Source of the DNA: Listeria grandensis FSL F6-0971
GTDB lineage: Bacteria; Bacillota; Bacilli; Lactobacillales; Listeriaceae
DNA length: 64,000 nucleotides
Direction: 5' to 3'
Assembly: GCF_000525835.1 (NCBI RefSeq)
Contig: NZ_AODD01000002.1
Location: 248,001 to 312,000 of the forward strand
Shown here one piece after another: positions 28,777 to 37,223 of the stretch (its first letter is position 1; every line of letters begins with the position of its first letter). The position numbers were made by a program, and so were the translations under genes. The notes under the pieces are model-generated. The model worked only from the letters and a program-made list of their open reading frames with translations. It did no database searches and was not told where the DNA came from.

Positions 28777-29301
28777 TTAGTCCATTTTTTTGTAATGCAG
28801 CTCGACGAATTGCCCAAATGAGGTTGTATCTACAAGTTCGAGTCTGTCTAAATAGTCTCCTTCTTCAAATAAACGCTTTCCTTTTCCTAGTAAGACAGGC
28901 GTGATTTGAATCCACCATTCATCGATCAAGTTTGCTTCTACGAGCGGTTTTAGTAAATTCCCACCGCCGACAATCCAGATGGACTTACCAGCAGATGCTT
29001 TTAACTTGTTGATAAATGTTACGGGATTTTCATGAATGGTCTGCACATCTTTGAATGCTGTGTTTTGGTCCCGTGTGAAAACAAAGACTTCTTGATCTGG
29101 GTAAAGTGGTTCGGCTTTTAGTAGCTTCAAAACCTCTTGGTATGTGACTCGCCCCATGATGACGGAGTCCACACTTTTGATGAAATTTTCGTAGGTTGTT
29201 TCTCCACCGGTGTCTGTTTCAAATAGCCAGGTTAGGCTGTTATTTTGGTCTGCTAGGTAACCGTCTAAGCTTACAGCACCATAAAAGACGACTTTTCTCA
29301 T
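28777..29301 (-). CDS. Dihydrofolate reductase / RibD C-terminal family protein
   Basis: This 174-residue protein resembles the RibD C-terminal/DHFR-like family: VVFYGAVSLDGYLADQNNSLTWL at the start, VIMGRVTYQEV, and the nucleotide-binding IWIVGGGNLLKPL. Such stand-alone proteins are NADPH-dependent reductases of mostly unknown substrate. It is on the opposite strand to its neighbours and interrupts the usual ftsY-ylxM order, so it may be an insertion. A GGAGG-like site precedes the ATG. Confidence 0.85.
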   Translation of the reverse strand: MRKVVFYGAVSLDGYLADQNNSLTWLFETDTGGETTYENFIKSVDSVIMGRVTYQEVLKLLKAEPLYPDQEVFVFTRDQNTAFKDVQTIHENPVTFINKLKASAGKSIWIVGGGNLLKPLVEANLIDEWWIQITPVLLGKGKRLFEEGDYLDRLELVDTTSFGQFVELHYKKMD

Positions 29302-29472
29302 GTTTTTTCCTCCTTATTTGTTGGTATATGGACTATTATAGCAAGTGAGGCGTACACAGGCTATTTATGTGAGCCTGAAGCGTGGATTTAGTTTTGTGAG
29401 AATGCTTTGTTTTCACTGCGTTTTCCTAACAATTTTTGTGAGATCTGAACGGTTTTTTTCGTCTTGGATTGC

Positions 29473-29501
29473 TTGACATCACCTGTTTTTACACGTATTC
29501 T
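29473..29501 (+). promoter_or_regulatory. Promoter of ylxM-ffh
   Basis: A perfect -35 TTGACA (29473-29478) is 17 bases from TATTCT (29496-29501), 45 bases before ylxM. Confidence 0.65.
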
Positions 29502-29545
29502 TATAGAGTATGAACAAACGCTAAGTTTGGAAAGGACGATGCACC

Positions 29546-29878
29546 ATGTTTGAGAAAACAACGCGAATGAATTTTTTGATTGACATCTATGAATCGCTCT
29601 TAACGGAGAAGCAGAAGTCCTATGTTTCGCTTTACTATTTGGAAGATTTATCGCTTGGTGAGATCGCTGAGGAGTACGAGGTGAGCAGACAGGCGGTATA
29701 TGATAATATTAAGCGAACGGAAGCCGTGCTCGATAATTACGAGGACAAGCTTGGCGTTTTGAAGAAGTATCAGGAGCGTGAAGAGCTGATCGAACAATTG
29801 GAACAGCATCTACAAGCCAATGAAATTTTAACCAGTGAAGTAGCAGGATTGCTTCAACAACTTAAAAATATGGATTAG
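29546..29878 (+). CDS. ylxM: YlxM, SRP-associated helix-turn-helix protein
   Basis: This 110-residue protein has a sigma-70 region 4-like fold: [40 protein letters not shown], then a coiled-coil tail. Family members (YlxM/UPF0122) accompany ffh in most Firmicutes and bind the SRP in streptococci. It ends 12 bases before ffh. Confidence 0.93.
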   Translation: MFEKTTRMNFLIDIYESLLTEKQKSYVSLYYLEDLSLGEIAEEYEVSRQAVYDNIKRTEAVLDNYEDKLGVLKKYQEREELIEQLEQHLQANEILTSEVAGLLQQLKNMD

Positions 29879-29890
29879 GAGGCGGCGCAT

Positions 29891-31252
29891 ATGGCATTTG
29901 AAGGATTAGCTGGCCGATTACAAGAAACGATGAACAAAATCCGCGGAAAAGGGAAAGTGAACGAAGCGGATGTCAAAGAAATGATGCGTGAAGTGCGGTT
30001 AGCGCTACTAGAAGCCGATGTTAACTTTAAAGTCGTAAAACAATTTATTAAAATAGTAAGCGAACGAGCTGTTGGCAGTGAGGTCATGAAGAGCCTAACG
30101 CCAGGCCAACAAGTCATCAAAATTGTACAAGAAGAACTGACAGCATTGATGGGCGGCGAGGAAAGCAAGATTGCGGTTGCCGATAAACCACCGACTGTTG
30201 TCATGATGGTTGGACTTCAAGGGGCAGGTAAAACAACAACAACTGGTAAACTGGCGAACCTACTGCGCAAAAAATATAATCGTAAACCGCTTCTCGTTGC
30301 GGCAGATATTTATCGACCGGCTGCAATTAAGCAATTAGAGACGCTCGGTAATCAGTTAGACATGCCAGTGTTCTCTTTAGGGGATCAAGTAAGTCCTGTT
30401 GAAATTGCGAAACAAGCGATTGCAAAGGCAAAAGAGGATCATCTGGATTATGTTTTGATTGATACGGCTGGCCGGCTGCATATTGATACAGAATTAATGG
30501 ATGAGTTGGTAGCGGTGAAAGAAATCGCCAATCCATCTGAAATTTTACTCGTTGTCGATTCGATGACGGGGCAAGACGCGGTAAATGTAGCGGAAAGCTT
30601 TAATGCGCAATTAGATATTACTGGTGTCGTATTAACGAAACTAGATGGTGATACACGTGGTGGTGCAGCGCTTTCTATCCGTTCTGTGACACAGAAACCG
30701 ATTAAATTTGTCGGTATGGGTGAGAAGATGGAAGCATTAGAAAGTTTCCACCCAGATCGGATGGCGTCTCGTATTCTTGGTATGGGCGATGTGCTTTCTC
30801 TTATTGAGAAGGCGCAAGTTTCCGTGGATGAGGACAAGGCGCGCGAGCTGGAGCAGAAAGTAAAAGATATGTCGATGACGCTGGATGATTTCTTGGAGCA
30901 GTTGCAGCAAGTACGCCAAATGGGACCACTTGATGAACTTCTAAAAATGATGCCAGGTGCAAACAAGATGAAAGGTCTTGATAATATGAACGTCGATGAA
31001 AAGCAGTTGACGCATATTGAGGCAATCATTAAATCGATGACAAAAGCGGAGAAAGATCATCCAGATATCATTAATGCGAATCGTCGGAAGCGTATTGCGC
31101 GTGGTTCTGGACGGCCGATTCAAGAGGTCAATCGACTTTTAAAACAATTTAATGAGATGAAAAAAATGATGAAGCAGATGTCTGGTATGGGCGGAAGTGG
31201 AAAAGGCAAGAAAAAACGAGGCGGATTAGGTAATTTTAAGATGCCGTTTTAA
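29891..31252 (+). CDS. ffh: Ffh, signal recognition particle protein
   Basis: This 453-residue SRP54 homolog has an N domain and the GTPase motifs GLQGAGKTTTTGKLA (about residue 107), DTAGR and TKLDGDTRGG. A methionine-rich M domain for signal peptides and SRP RNA follows, ending in a Met/Lys/Gly-rich tail (NEMKKMMKQMSGMGG). GGAGGCGGC precedes the ATG. A terminator follows immediately. Confidence 0.97.
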   Translation: MAFEGLAGRLQETMNKIRGKGKVNEADVKEMMREVRLALLEADVNFKVVKQFIKIVSERAVGSEVMKSLTPGQQVIKIVQEELTALMGGEESKIAVADKPPTVVMMVGLQGAGKTTTTGKLANLLRKKYNRKPLLVAADIYRPAAIKQLETLGNQLDMPVFSLGDQVSPVEIAKQAIAKAKEDHLDYVLIDTAGRLHIDTELMDELVAVKEIANPSEILLVVDSMTGQDAVNVAESFNAQLDITGVVLTKLDGDTRGGAALSIRSVTQKPIKFVGMGEKMEALESFHPDRMASRILGMGDVLSLIEKAQVSVDEDKARELEQKVKDMSMTLDDFLEQLQQVRQMGPLDELLKMMPGANKMKGLDNMNVDEKQLTHIEAIIKSMTKAEKDHPDIINANRRKRIARGSGRPIQEVNRLLKQFNEMKKMMKQMSGMGGSGKGKKKRGGLGNFKMPF

Positions 31253-31263
31253 TATGGGAAATC

Positions 31264-31304
31264 GAAAAGTGTAAGAATCTGCTCTATGATTTTTACACTT
31301 TTTT
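31264..31304 (+). terminator. Terminator after ffh
   Basis: AAAAGTGTAAGAA pairs with TTTTTACACTTTT, followed by further T residues. Confidence 0.8.
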
Positions 31305-31479
31305 GATGAAATGAATCATGCAGAACGAACCAATGCAACTAGTTATTTAGAATGATTTTTTTAAATAAGATAATAGCTAATATAATCTTATTAATAAGGG
31401 TCTCCTTGCTTAACAAAATAAATATAATGAATTCGCATAAAAGGTAGACGATGAATGATAGGTATTTAAAACCAAATGA

Positions 31480-32078
31480 GAAGGCCTTGCTTTTCTGGCG
31501 ATTGATCTGATTCGGGAGCAGGGAAGCCGTGCTTACATCATTTAGCGCGACTCGCGTTGGCTAGACATTGCAACGAAAGCTTATGATCATTTTATTAACA
31601 AAGAGTACTGGAAAAATCATGATCATTGCCTTAGTTACTGCACGAATGAAATAATGAAAATACTTGCCGGAAGATGGTTATTTTGAATTCGGTTTAAAAA
31701 ATGCTTTGAACATTTGGATTTTATTCACGATCGTGAAACGACATTCCCGACTTTCCTGAAGCTAACTGTGGTAACGCATGATATGTGCGAACGAATGGAG
31801 GCGACAAACAAAGCTTATTTACTCGAAGGCTTTAATCGTGAAAAATTAGAGCGCACCAGCGAAAAATGCGTAGACTATCAACTCAATGGTTTTTCTATCT
31901 GGAACTGGCGATGTACTATAAAAAGCCGACGCGCATTCGGCATAGTTTCTTTATTCGCCCCCATTGGTTCCGCGTTCGTATTGATGATGTCGAACATAAT
32001 ATTTCAGGTTATTGCCGCTATTTAAATAGGATAACAGCCCATTCTCCCGAAGAAATAAAAGAAAAAATGCAGCTGTAA
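31480..32078 (+). pseudogene. Decayed gene of unrecognised family
   Basis: Coding-like pieces run through three frames: a 5' piece (LIREQGSRAYI, stop, RDSRWLDIATKAYDHFINKEYW), a frame change at about 31670 to EDGYFEFGLKNAL, and a further change to HLDFIHDRETTFPTFL (from about 31708). After about 31890 another frame carries LELAMYYKKPTRIRHS and RVRIDDVEHNISGYCRYLN, ending at 32078. At least three frame changes and one or more internal stops rule out a product. The Trp/Tyr-rich helical character suggests an alpha-helical enzyme, but I cannot name the family. The stretch 31305-31480 is AT-rich with nothing identified. Confidence 0.65.
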
Positions 32079-32090
32079 AGAAAAAACAAC

Positions 32091-32119
32091 TTTACAAACA
32101 AATCCTTTACTGGTAATAT
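32091..32119 (+). promoter_or_regulatory. Promoter of the rpsP operon
   Basis: TTTACA (32091-32096) and TAATAT (32114-32119) are spaced by 17 bases, 39 bases before rpsP. Confidence 0.6.
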
Positions 32120-32157
32120 ATATACTTGTGTAAGACTTTATGGAGGTGTATATATAA

Positions 32158-32430
32158 ATGGCAGTTAAAATTCGTTTAAAACGCATGGGTTCTAACAAGA
32201 AACCTTTCTACCGTATTCAAGTTGCAGATTCTCGTTCTCCTCGTGATGGCCGTTCAATCGAAACAGTGGGTACATACAATCCACTTTTGAACCCAGCAGA
32301 AGTGAAAATCGACGAAGAAGCAGTTTTAAAATGGTTGCATAATGGTGCGAAACCTTCTGACACAGTTCGTAACTTGTTGTCAAAAGAAGGCATTATGGAG
32401 AAATTCCATAATTCAAAACTAGGTAAATAA
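32158..32430 (+). CDS. rpsP: Ribosomal protein bS16
   Basis: This 90-residue protein starts [25 protein letters not shown]-like, the bS16 hallmark, with [13 protein letters not shown]. It leads the operon with khpA, eight bases downstream. TATGGAGGTG lies before the ATG. Confidence 0.98.
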   Translation: MAVKIRLKRMGSNKKPFYRIQVADSRSPRDGRSIETVGTYNPLLNPAEVKIDEEAVLKWLHNGAKPSDTVRNLLSKEGIMEKFHNSKLGK

Positions 32431-32438
32431 TAGGGATC

Positions 32439-32675
32439 ATGGCTATGGAAGATTTAATTCTAACCATCGTAAAGCCTCTTGTTGATCATCAAGATGACGT
32501 CGTTATCTCGGTGGAAGAGAGCGCTACAAGCCTTCTTTATAAGTTATCAGTAAATAAAGATGATATGGGCCGTGTGATAGGCAAGCAAGGACGGATCGCG
32601 AAATCGATTCGGACGCTTGTCTATGCCACCGGAAACCGTAACGAGAAAAAAGTTCGACTCGAAATCATCGAATGA
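32439..32675 (+). CDS. khpA: KhpA, KH-domain RNA-binding protein
   Basis: This 78-residue single KH domain has the GxxG loop in DMGRVIGKQGRIAKSIRTLV. KhpA pairs with KhpB/Jag in binding small RNAs and in cell-size control in Gram-positive bacteria. It follows rpsP by eight bases, and a strong terminator overlaps its end. Confidence 0.93.
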   Translation: MAMEDLILTIVKPLVDHQDDVVISVEESATSLLYKLSVNKDDMGRVIGKQGRIAKSIRTLVYATGNRNEKKVRLEIIE

Positions 32676-32707
32676 CCACCTCACGTAAAACGTGCGGTGG
32701 TTTTTTT
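32675..32707 (+). terminator. Terminator after khpA
   Basis: A 12-base stem (ACCACCTCACGT / ACGTGCGGTGGT) with a three-base loop is followed by seven T residues. It starts at the last base of khpA and separates rpsP-khpA from ylqD-rimM-trmD. Confidence 0.92.
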
Positions 32708-32826
32708 ATGAGGATTTACCCAGTTTTTGTTGGTGCTAACGGGCGTGTTCCATTTTTCGTATAGCGTTCACCCTAAAACCCTGTTACAATAGAAGAAACG
32801 AGCCACGGATAAAGGGGGTGTTCCTG

Positions 32827-33213
32827 ATGAAAATTATCCAAAAAGTGACTGTCAAGCAGGTACTAACAGAGAAAAGCAAACAGAAATTGTTACAATTCTA
32901 CTTAGAACAAAGACAACAACTGCAAAAGGAAAGCGATCAACTTCATTTTGAACAAAAGAAAATGGAGCGTAAAAGTAAATTTAACCAAGAATCAGTGAAT
33001 GATTACTTTGGACGAGAAATTGAAATGCGTCAAGAAAAGGTCAAATTGATTGACTTTCAATTGGAACAACTAGATATTTTGCCGCTGGGGAGTGAAATCA
33101 AAGAACGTGATTTAGAAGCTATTCTCGATGTTTCAGTAGGCGACGCTTGGGACGATACTATTTTTGCCAAAACGATCGTAATACAAGATGATATAATAAT
33201 AGAAATACGCTAG
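32827..33213 (+). CDS. ylqD: YlqD-family protein
   Basis: This protein of about 128 residues is mainly a charged coiled coil ([33 protein letters not shown]) followed by a small beta domain with [24 protein letters not shown]. It resembles YlqD of Bacillus in position (between khpA and rimM) and layout. Its function is unknown. The ATG at 32827 is 8 bases from AAAGGGGG; an in-frame GTG at 32818 lies within that site. Confidence 0.85.
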   Translation: MKIIQKVTVKQVLTEKSKQKLLQFYLEQRQQLQKESDQLHFEQKKMERKSKFNQESVNDYFGREIEMRQEKVKLIDFQLEQLDILPLGSEIKERDLEAILDVSVGDAWDDTIFAKTIVIQDDIIIEIR

Positions 33214-33223
33214 AGGTGAAAGC

Positions 33224-33742
33224 ATGGAGCAAATGTTTAATGTAGGAAAAATAGTCAATACACACGGTTTAATGGGAGAAGTACGCGTTATCTCGCAGAC
33301 AGATTTCGCGGATGAGCGATTTGTACCAGGAAATGAATTGTTTTTATTCGCAAAAAATAGCAAAAAACCGGAGAAACTAGTCATAAAAACGCATCGGAAG
33401 CACAAAAATTTCGATTTGCTGACTTTTGAAGGCATTATTGGTATTAACAATGTAGAGCGTATGCGAGAGGGCATGCTCAAGGTCCCGGAATCCCAGCTTG
33501 GTGACCTCGAAGAAAATGAATTTTATTTTCATGAAATCATTGGTTGCGAAGTTTATACCGACGAAGGAGAGCTACTCGGAACTATTAGTGAAATCTTGAC
33601 GCCAGGCGCAAATGATGTCTGGGTTGTTCAAATGAAGGGGCAAAAAGACAAGCTTATTCCATATATCGCAGACGTGGTGCAATCGGTCAACGTAAACGAT
33701 AAAAAAATCACGATTTCTGTCATGGAAGGACTGTTTGACTAG
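33224..33742 (+). CDS. rimM: RimM, 16S rRNA processing protein
   Basis: This 172-residue protein aids 30S head maturation with uS19. It starts with [18 protein letters not shown] in an N-terminal beta-barrel and has a C-terminal PRC barrel ([31 protein letters not shown]). Its stop abuts the trmD start. Confidence 0.95.
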   Translation: MEQMFNVGKIVNTHGLMGEVRVISQTDFADERFVPGNELFLFAKNSKKPEKLVIKTHRKHKNFDLLTFEGIIGINNVERMREGMLKVPESQLGDLEENEFYFHEIIGCEVYTDEGELLGTISEILTPGANDVWVVQMKGQKDKLIPYIADVVQSVNVNDKKITISVMEGLFD

Positions 33743-34483
33743 ATGAAAATGGATGTTTTGTCGATTTTTCCAACGATGTTTGACGGTATGACTGGAAACT
33801 CGATTATAAAAAAAACGATTGAAAAAGGCCTCGTCGATGTTTCTATTATCGACTTTCGGGAATATGCAGAAGGGAAGCATCAAACCGTGGATGACTATCC
33901 TTATGGCGGCGGCGCGGGTATGCTATTAAAAGCGCAACCGATTTTCTCAGCGGTAGAGGCATTGCGGGAAAGATCGCCTGATACGAAACCACGGGTTGTT
34001 TTGATGGATCCTGCTGGCAAACGATTCGATCAGAAACTTGCGGAAGAATTTGCACAAGAGGAGCATCTCATCTTTATTTGTGGGCATTACGAAGGCTATG
34101 ATGAGCGAATTCGCGAATTTTTAGTAACGGATGAGGTGTCGATTGGGGATTATATATTAACTGGCGGTGAAATTGGGGCAATGGCGATGATGGATAGTGT
34201 TATCCGGTTGCTTCCTGGCGCGCTAGGTAATGCTGATTCTGCTGTAACAGATTCATTTTCAACGGGGCTACTCGAACATCCACACTACACACGCCCAGCG
34301 CAGTTTCGGGATATGGAAGTTCCAGAGGTGCTTTTAAATGGGAATCATAAGCTCATTGAAGAATGGCGAGAGCGCGAATCGTTGCGCCGCACATGGGAAC
34401 GCAGGCCGGACTTGCTTCAGAATTATAAGCTGACGGAGCAACAACAAAAATGGTTAGATGAGATACAAAAAGGAGTGGACTAA
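33743..34483 (+). CDS. trmD: TrmD, tRNA (guanine-37-N1)-methyltransferase
   Basis: This 246-residue knotted SPOUT enzyme prevents +1 frameshifting by methylating G37. Motifs include [41 protein letters not shown] and [12 protein letters not shown] with the knot. It starts directly at the rimM stop with no spacer. Confidence 0.96.
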   Translation: MKMDVLSIFPTMFDGMTGNSIIKKTIEKGLVDVSIIDFREYAEGKHQTVDDYPYGGGAGMLLKAQPIFSAVEALRERSPDTKPRVVLMDPAGKRFDQKLAEEFAQEEHLIFICGHYEGYDERIREFLVTDEVSIGDYILTGGEIGAMAMMDSVIRLLPGALGNADSAVTDSFSTGLLEHPHYTRPAQFRDMEVPEVLLNGNHKLIEEWRERESLRRTWERRPDLLQNYKLTEQQQKWLDEIQKGVD

Positions 34484-34486
34484 AAC

Positions 34487-34831
34487 ATGGGAATTTTTAA
34501 AAATGAAGCGGATGAGAATCGGGATGATGTGTTGGATCGCAATGTGGAATCGGTGCTCGTGTCAACTGGCCCAACAGCTGTAAACCACGATGTCGTAAAA
34601 GTGGTTTTTGTTCGTAATTATGTGCAAGTAGAGCCAAAAGCTGGCTGGTCAGCAACATCTGATTTTTCAGGGCTTGTTCGCGGTTTGCAGGAACAGGCAC
34701 ACGAACTGGGTGGAGACGCTGTATTGAACTGCCATTTCGATGAACAATTTATCCGTGAAGAAGACGGCAAACTGTTGCTAAGTCAGGTAGGCTACGGCAC
34801 GGTTGTTATGACAAAAATAACGAGGTTTTAA
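34487..34831 (+). CDS. YbjQ/UPF0145-like small protein
   Basis: This 114-residue protein is three bases after trmD, with AAAGGAGTGG before its ATG. The C-terminal half (GLVRGLQEQAHELGGDAVLNCHFDE then GYGTVVMTK) resembles the YbjQ/UPF0145 pattern in which a helix with AxxLGADAV is followed by a strand with YGTAV. I am moderately confident of the fold and not of function. A terminator follows, so it ends the ylqD-rimM-trmD operon. Confidence 0.7.
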   Translation: MGIFKNEADENRDDVLDRNVESVLVSTGPTAVNHDVVKVVFVRNYVQVEPKAGWSATSDFSGLVRGLQEQAHELGGDAVLNCHFDEQFIREEDGKLLLSQVGYGTVVMTKITRF

Positions 34832-34844
34832 AATAGCGTAACAA

Positions 34845-34886
34845 AACAACTCGGCGACCAATGCTTGTTACCGAGTTGTTTTTTTT
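34845..34886 (+). terminator. Terminator ending the trmD operon
   Basis: A 10-base stem AACAACTCGG / CCGAGTTGTT is followed by six further T residues. Its right side overlaps the 3' end of the converging hydrolase gene. Confidence 0.85.
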
Positions 34887-35596
34887 ATTAGGAATGTAAT
34901 CGTTTTTTTTGCTCGTTCTACTACCTTTTCGAGTAGTCGCATCGGTTCTGGAATCATTCTTCCGTGACCAACCGCTAAAATTTTAGGTTGATGGCGCATT
35001 ATTTTTTCGGTGGAAGCAATCCCTGTTTCTAAATCCCACGTTCCCATCGTTGGAAAAGGGAATAGCGGGCGCGTGTCACCGGCTATGGCAAGTCCGCCTT
35101 GTGTTTGCAGTAAATCGCCAACAATTATCGCTTGTGTGCGGTTATCAAAAAGGGAGATGGAACCAGGCGTGTGGCCAGGTGTATCAATGACAGATAAGGA
35201 GCCAATCATATCACCTTCCTGGATGGTTTTATCGACTCTGACGGGAAATGTTTTTGGGTAGGAGCCTTTTATTGGTTTTTGCGCCTCAAAAGCGCGAGGT
35301 GTAGGGTCTTTCAAAAGCTGTAATTCGCGTGCAGAAATCATGACGAGAGCCTCGGGATGCGCCTCCGTGACATTTTTAAGTGCACCGATATGATCGCCAT
35401 GCGCATGCGTTAAAATAATGTGGCGCAGCGGCAAACCAATTGCTGCGATATTCTGCAAAATTTTGCTACTGCTCATTGGTAAACCAGCATCGACTAGCGT
35501 TAAGCTGTCACCATCTGTAACGAGATAACAATTTACAGGAAATAACAACGGTAGCGTCGTTAACTGGGTGAGAAAATTTTGTTTGACGATTCGCAT
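34868..35596 (-). CDS. MBL-fold metallo-hydrolase
   Basis: This 242-residue metallo-beta-lactamase fold protein has the metal motif HIILTHAHGDHIGAL, a downstream DTPGHTPGSISLFD with another histidine ligand, and a VGHG near the C-terminus. Such enzymes include glyoxalase II-like and other esterases; the substrate cannot be told. It is on the minus strand between trmD and rplS, pointing towards trmD. The ATG at 35596 is followed by a divergent gap shared with the rplS promoter. Confidence 0.85.
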   Translation of the reverse strand: MRIVKQNFLTQLTTLPLLFPVNCYLVTDGDSLTLVDAGLPMSSSKILQNIAAIGLPLRHIILTHAHGDHIGALKNVTEAHPEALVMISARELQLLKDPTPRAFEAQKPIKGSYPKTFPVRVDKTIQEGDMIGSLSVIDTPGHTPGSISLFDNRTQAIIVGDLLQTQGGLAIAGDTRPLFPFPTMGTWDLETGIASTEKIMRHQPKILAVGHGRMIPEPMRLLEKVVERAKKTITFLIKKTTR

Positions 35597-35684
35597 GCAT
35601 CGAACACTTCCTTTCTACTTGTAAGAAATATATACCCGTTTCTAGAGGTTATCATACCATATTTTAGCCATCAAGAAAAAAACC

Positions 35685-35713
35685 TTTACACACTATGGAA
35701 AATATGATAGATT
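35685..35713 (+). promoter_or_regulatory. Promoter of rplS
   Basis: TTTACA (35685-35690) and TAGATT (35708-35713) are spaced by 17 bases, leaving a leader of about 90 bases. Confidence 0.6.
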
Positions 35714-35717
35714 AGAT

Positions 35718-35790
35718 TAGTAACTGGACAGATCCAGTTTTATAACGATGTTCCGCTTCATTACATATGTTGAATGAAAGAATGTCTGTT
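35718..35790 (+). promoter_or_regulatory. L19-leader-like structure upstream of rplS
   Basis: The leader contains AACTGGACAGATCCAGTT, a short hairpin, and inverted segments around TTCATTACATATGTTGAATGAA. Bacillus and Listeria rplS transcripts carry an L19 leader RNA at this place. Assignment rests on position and hairpins, not on a covariance model. Confidence 0.55.
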
Positions 35791-35808
35791 GGAAGGAGAT
35801 GAAGTGTA

Positions 35809-36153
35809 ATGAATTTGTTAATCAATGAAATTACTAAAAGTCAATTAAATCCAGACGTGCCTAGCTTCCGTCCTGGTGATACTGTTCGCCTTCACGTGAA
35901 GGTTGTCGAGGGAACTCGCGAACGTATTCAGCTTTTTGAAGGTGTTGTAATCAAACGCCGTGGAGCAGGAATCAGCGAAACTTTCACCGTTCGTAAAATC
36001 TCTTATAGTGTTGGCGTTGAGCGTACATTCCCTGTACACACACCGCGTATCGCTAAATTAGAAGTATTACGTCGTGGTAAAGTACGTCGTGCGAAATTGT
36101 ATTACCTACGTGACTTGCGTGGTAAAGCAGCTCGTATTAAAGAAATTCGTTAA
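35809..36153 (+). CDS. rplS: Ribosomal protein bL19
   Basis: This 114-residue protein has the bL19 core [29 protein letters not shown] and the C-terminal [15 protein letters not shown]. It lies at the 30S-50S interface. GGAAGGAGATGAAG precedes the ATG. It forms its own unit with a leader and a following terminator. Confidence 0.98.
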   Translation: MNLLINEITKSQLNPDVPSFRPGDTVRLHVKVVEGTRERIQLFEGVVIKRRGAGISETFTVRKISYSVGVERTFPVHTPRIAKLEVLRRGKVRRAKLYYLRDLRGKAARIKEIR

Positions 36154-36159
36154 TTATAA

Positions 36160-36192
36160 AAGGACGGTCGGCGTTATGCTGGTCGTCTTTTT
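36160..36192 (+). terminator. Terminator after rplS
   Basis: AGGACGGTC and GGTCGTCTT can pair (with G-U pairs) around a short loop, followed by five T residues. Confidence 0.6.
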
Positions 36193-36263
36193 ATGTATCG
36201 TTTGCAAAAAAAGAGCCAATCGCGTATTCTGATACTATAAAATAATGGAAGGAAGTGAAAACG

Positions 36264-36659
36264 ATGAAAAAGCTCATTCCTTATTTAACAACGGATCACT
36301 GTAAAGAAGCAGTAGACTATTATCACGCCATTTTTGGAGGGGAAATTAAAAACTTCCAAATGTCGGATGGCATTCCCGGTTTTGAACAATATCCTAACAA
36401 AGTCCTCCACGCAGAAATCGTCATTAACGAAAATTTGACACTCTATCTCAATGATATTTTCCAAACGCCAGTCACAGAAGGAAATAGCGTCATATTAGGC
36501 CTAGAATTCGATTCAGAAGAGGAAATCACCAACATCTACACAGCGCTCGCCGAAGAAGGCACGATCGAAATGGAACTCCAAGAAGCTTTCTGGGGTGCCG
36601 TACACGCGAAAGTTGTCGATAAATTTGGATTTAGTTGGGAACTGAATTGGGAGAAATGA
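36264..36659 (+). CDS. VOC-family (PhnB/glyoxalase-like) protein
   Basis: This protein of about 131 residues has the PhnB-type VOC fold: LIPYLTTDHCKEAVDYYHAIFGGE at the start, QMSDG, VLHAEIVINE, LYLNDIF and a C-terminal FWGAVHAKVVDKFGFSWELNW. Members bind diverse small molecules; the ligand is unknown. The ATG at 36264 follows GGAAGGAAGTG; an in-frame GTG at 36255 is too close to that site. The stop overlaps the next start (ATGA), so the two are translationally coupled. Confidence 0.85.
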   Translation: MKKLIPYLTTDHCKEAVDYYHAIFGGEIKNFQMSDGIPGFEQYPNKVLHAEIVINENLTLYLNDIFQTPVTEGNSVILGLEFDSEEEITNIYTALAEEGTIEMELQEAFWGAVHAKVVDKFGFSWELNWEK

Positions 36660-36916
36660 TGGATAGCGAAAAATTAACGCTCACAGGTCACAACAACTAC
36701 ATCACCATCGAAAATCAGTCAGGTCAACACTTCCAACTAAACGGCGAACTCGTCCGTGGAGGCTTCATCGCAGACCCAGCATCCATCAAAAACTGGCACA
36801 AAGCGGACGAAATCACACCAATTTCCCAGCTCGAAAAAGACGAAATCATGACGCGAATTATGCAACAAACGATCCACAGCCCCTTCAAAATCCTATTCGC
36901 CGAGCCGGGGATTTGA
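36656..36916 (+). CDS. Small Imm74-like protein
   Basis: This 86-residue protein has an N-terminal strand (YITIENQSGQHFQLNGEL), then GGFIADPASIKNWHKADEI and TRIMQQTIHSPFKILFAE. The order GE(L/M)..GGF.A...SIK.W and then (S/T)xFKI is what I recall for Imm74, a family predicted as immunity proteins to polymorphic toxins. No toxin gene is near it. The start overlaps the VOC gene stop; GGGAG lies just upstream. Confidence 0.6.
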   Translation: MMDSEKLTLTGHNNYITIENQSGQHFQLNGELVRGGFIADPASIKNWHKADEITPISQLEKDEIMTRIMQQTIHSPFKILFAEPGI

Positions 36917-36991
36917 AAAAATTTCAGAAAGTCCTTGAAAAGCAGATCAAACTTTGATATGATAAACCTCGTAGTCGAATGAGTAGGTGAT

Positions 36992-37021
36992 TTGACATAT
37001 GCAGTCTAGCCGTGGTACAAT
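36992..37021 (+). promoter_or_regulatory. Promoter of infC-rpmI-rplT
   Basis: A perfect -35 TTGACA (36992-36997) is 18 bases from TACAAT (37016-37021). Transcription from about 37028 gives a leader of roughly 195 bases. Confidence 0.8.
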
Positions 37022-37029
37022 AACTTCTG

Positions 37030-37180
37030 GTTAATGAATGACAAGAAAGAAGGAGCATCCCGCTTCTCGCCTCGTAAATGTATTTTTGCAGGCAAAGAAT
37101 TGGAATTATAGTTCACGTATGATGTATGTGAATTTTCTGATGTGCGGGTTTGTAATGAAACCGGCGCTTTTTTTATGCGT
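37030..37180 (+). promoter_or_regulatory. L20 leader with attenuator upstream of infC
   Basis: The leader carries several inverted segments and ends in a terminator-like hairpin (GTGCGGGTTT / AAACCGGCGC, 37141-37168) with seven T residues. In Bacillus, ribosomal protein bL20 binds this leader and promotes termination before infC-rpmI-rplT. The same arrangement here supports that mechanism; binding itself is inferred. Confidence 0.75.
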
Positions 37181-37223
37181 ACTTTCACTTGTTATGAGTA
37201 ATAATTTATGGAGGTGGCTCACC

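Noticed and set aside
31866-32078. Small gene of 70 codons before rpsP
   Set aside because: It is the last in-frame piece of the decayed gene rather than a separate gene; no ribosome site.
37038-37223. N-terminal extension of infC
   Set aside because: It would translate the L20 leader and terminator; the conserved protein begins at the ATT.
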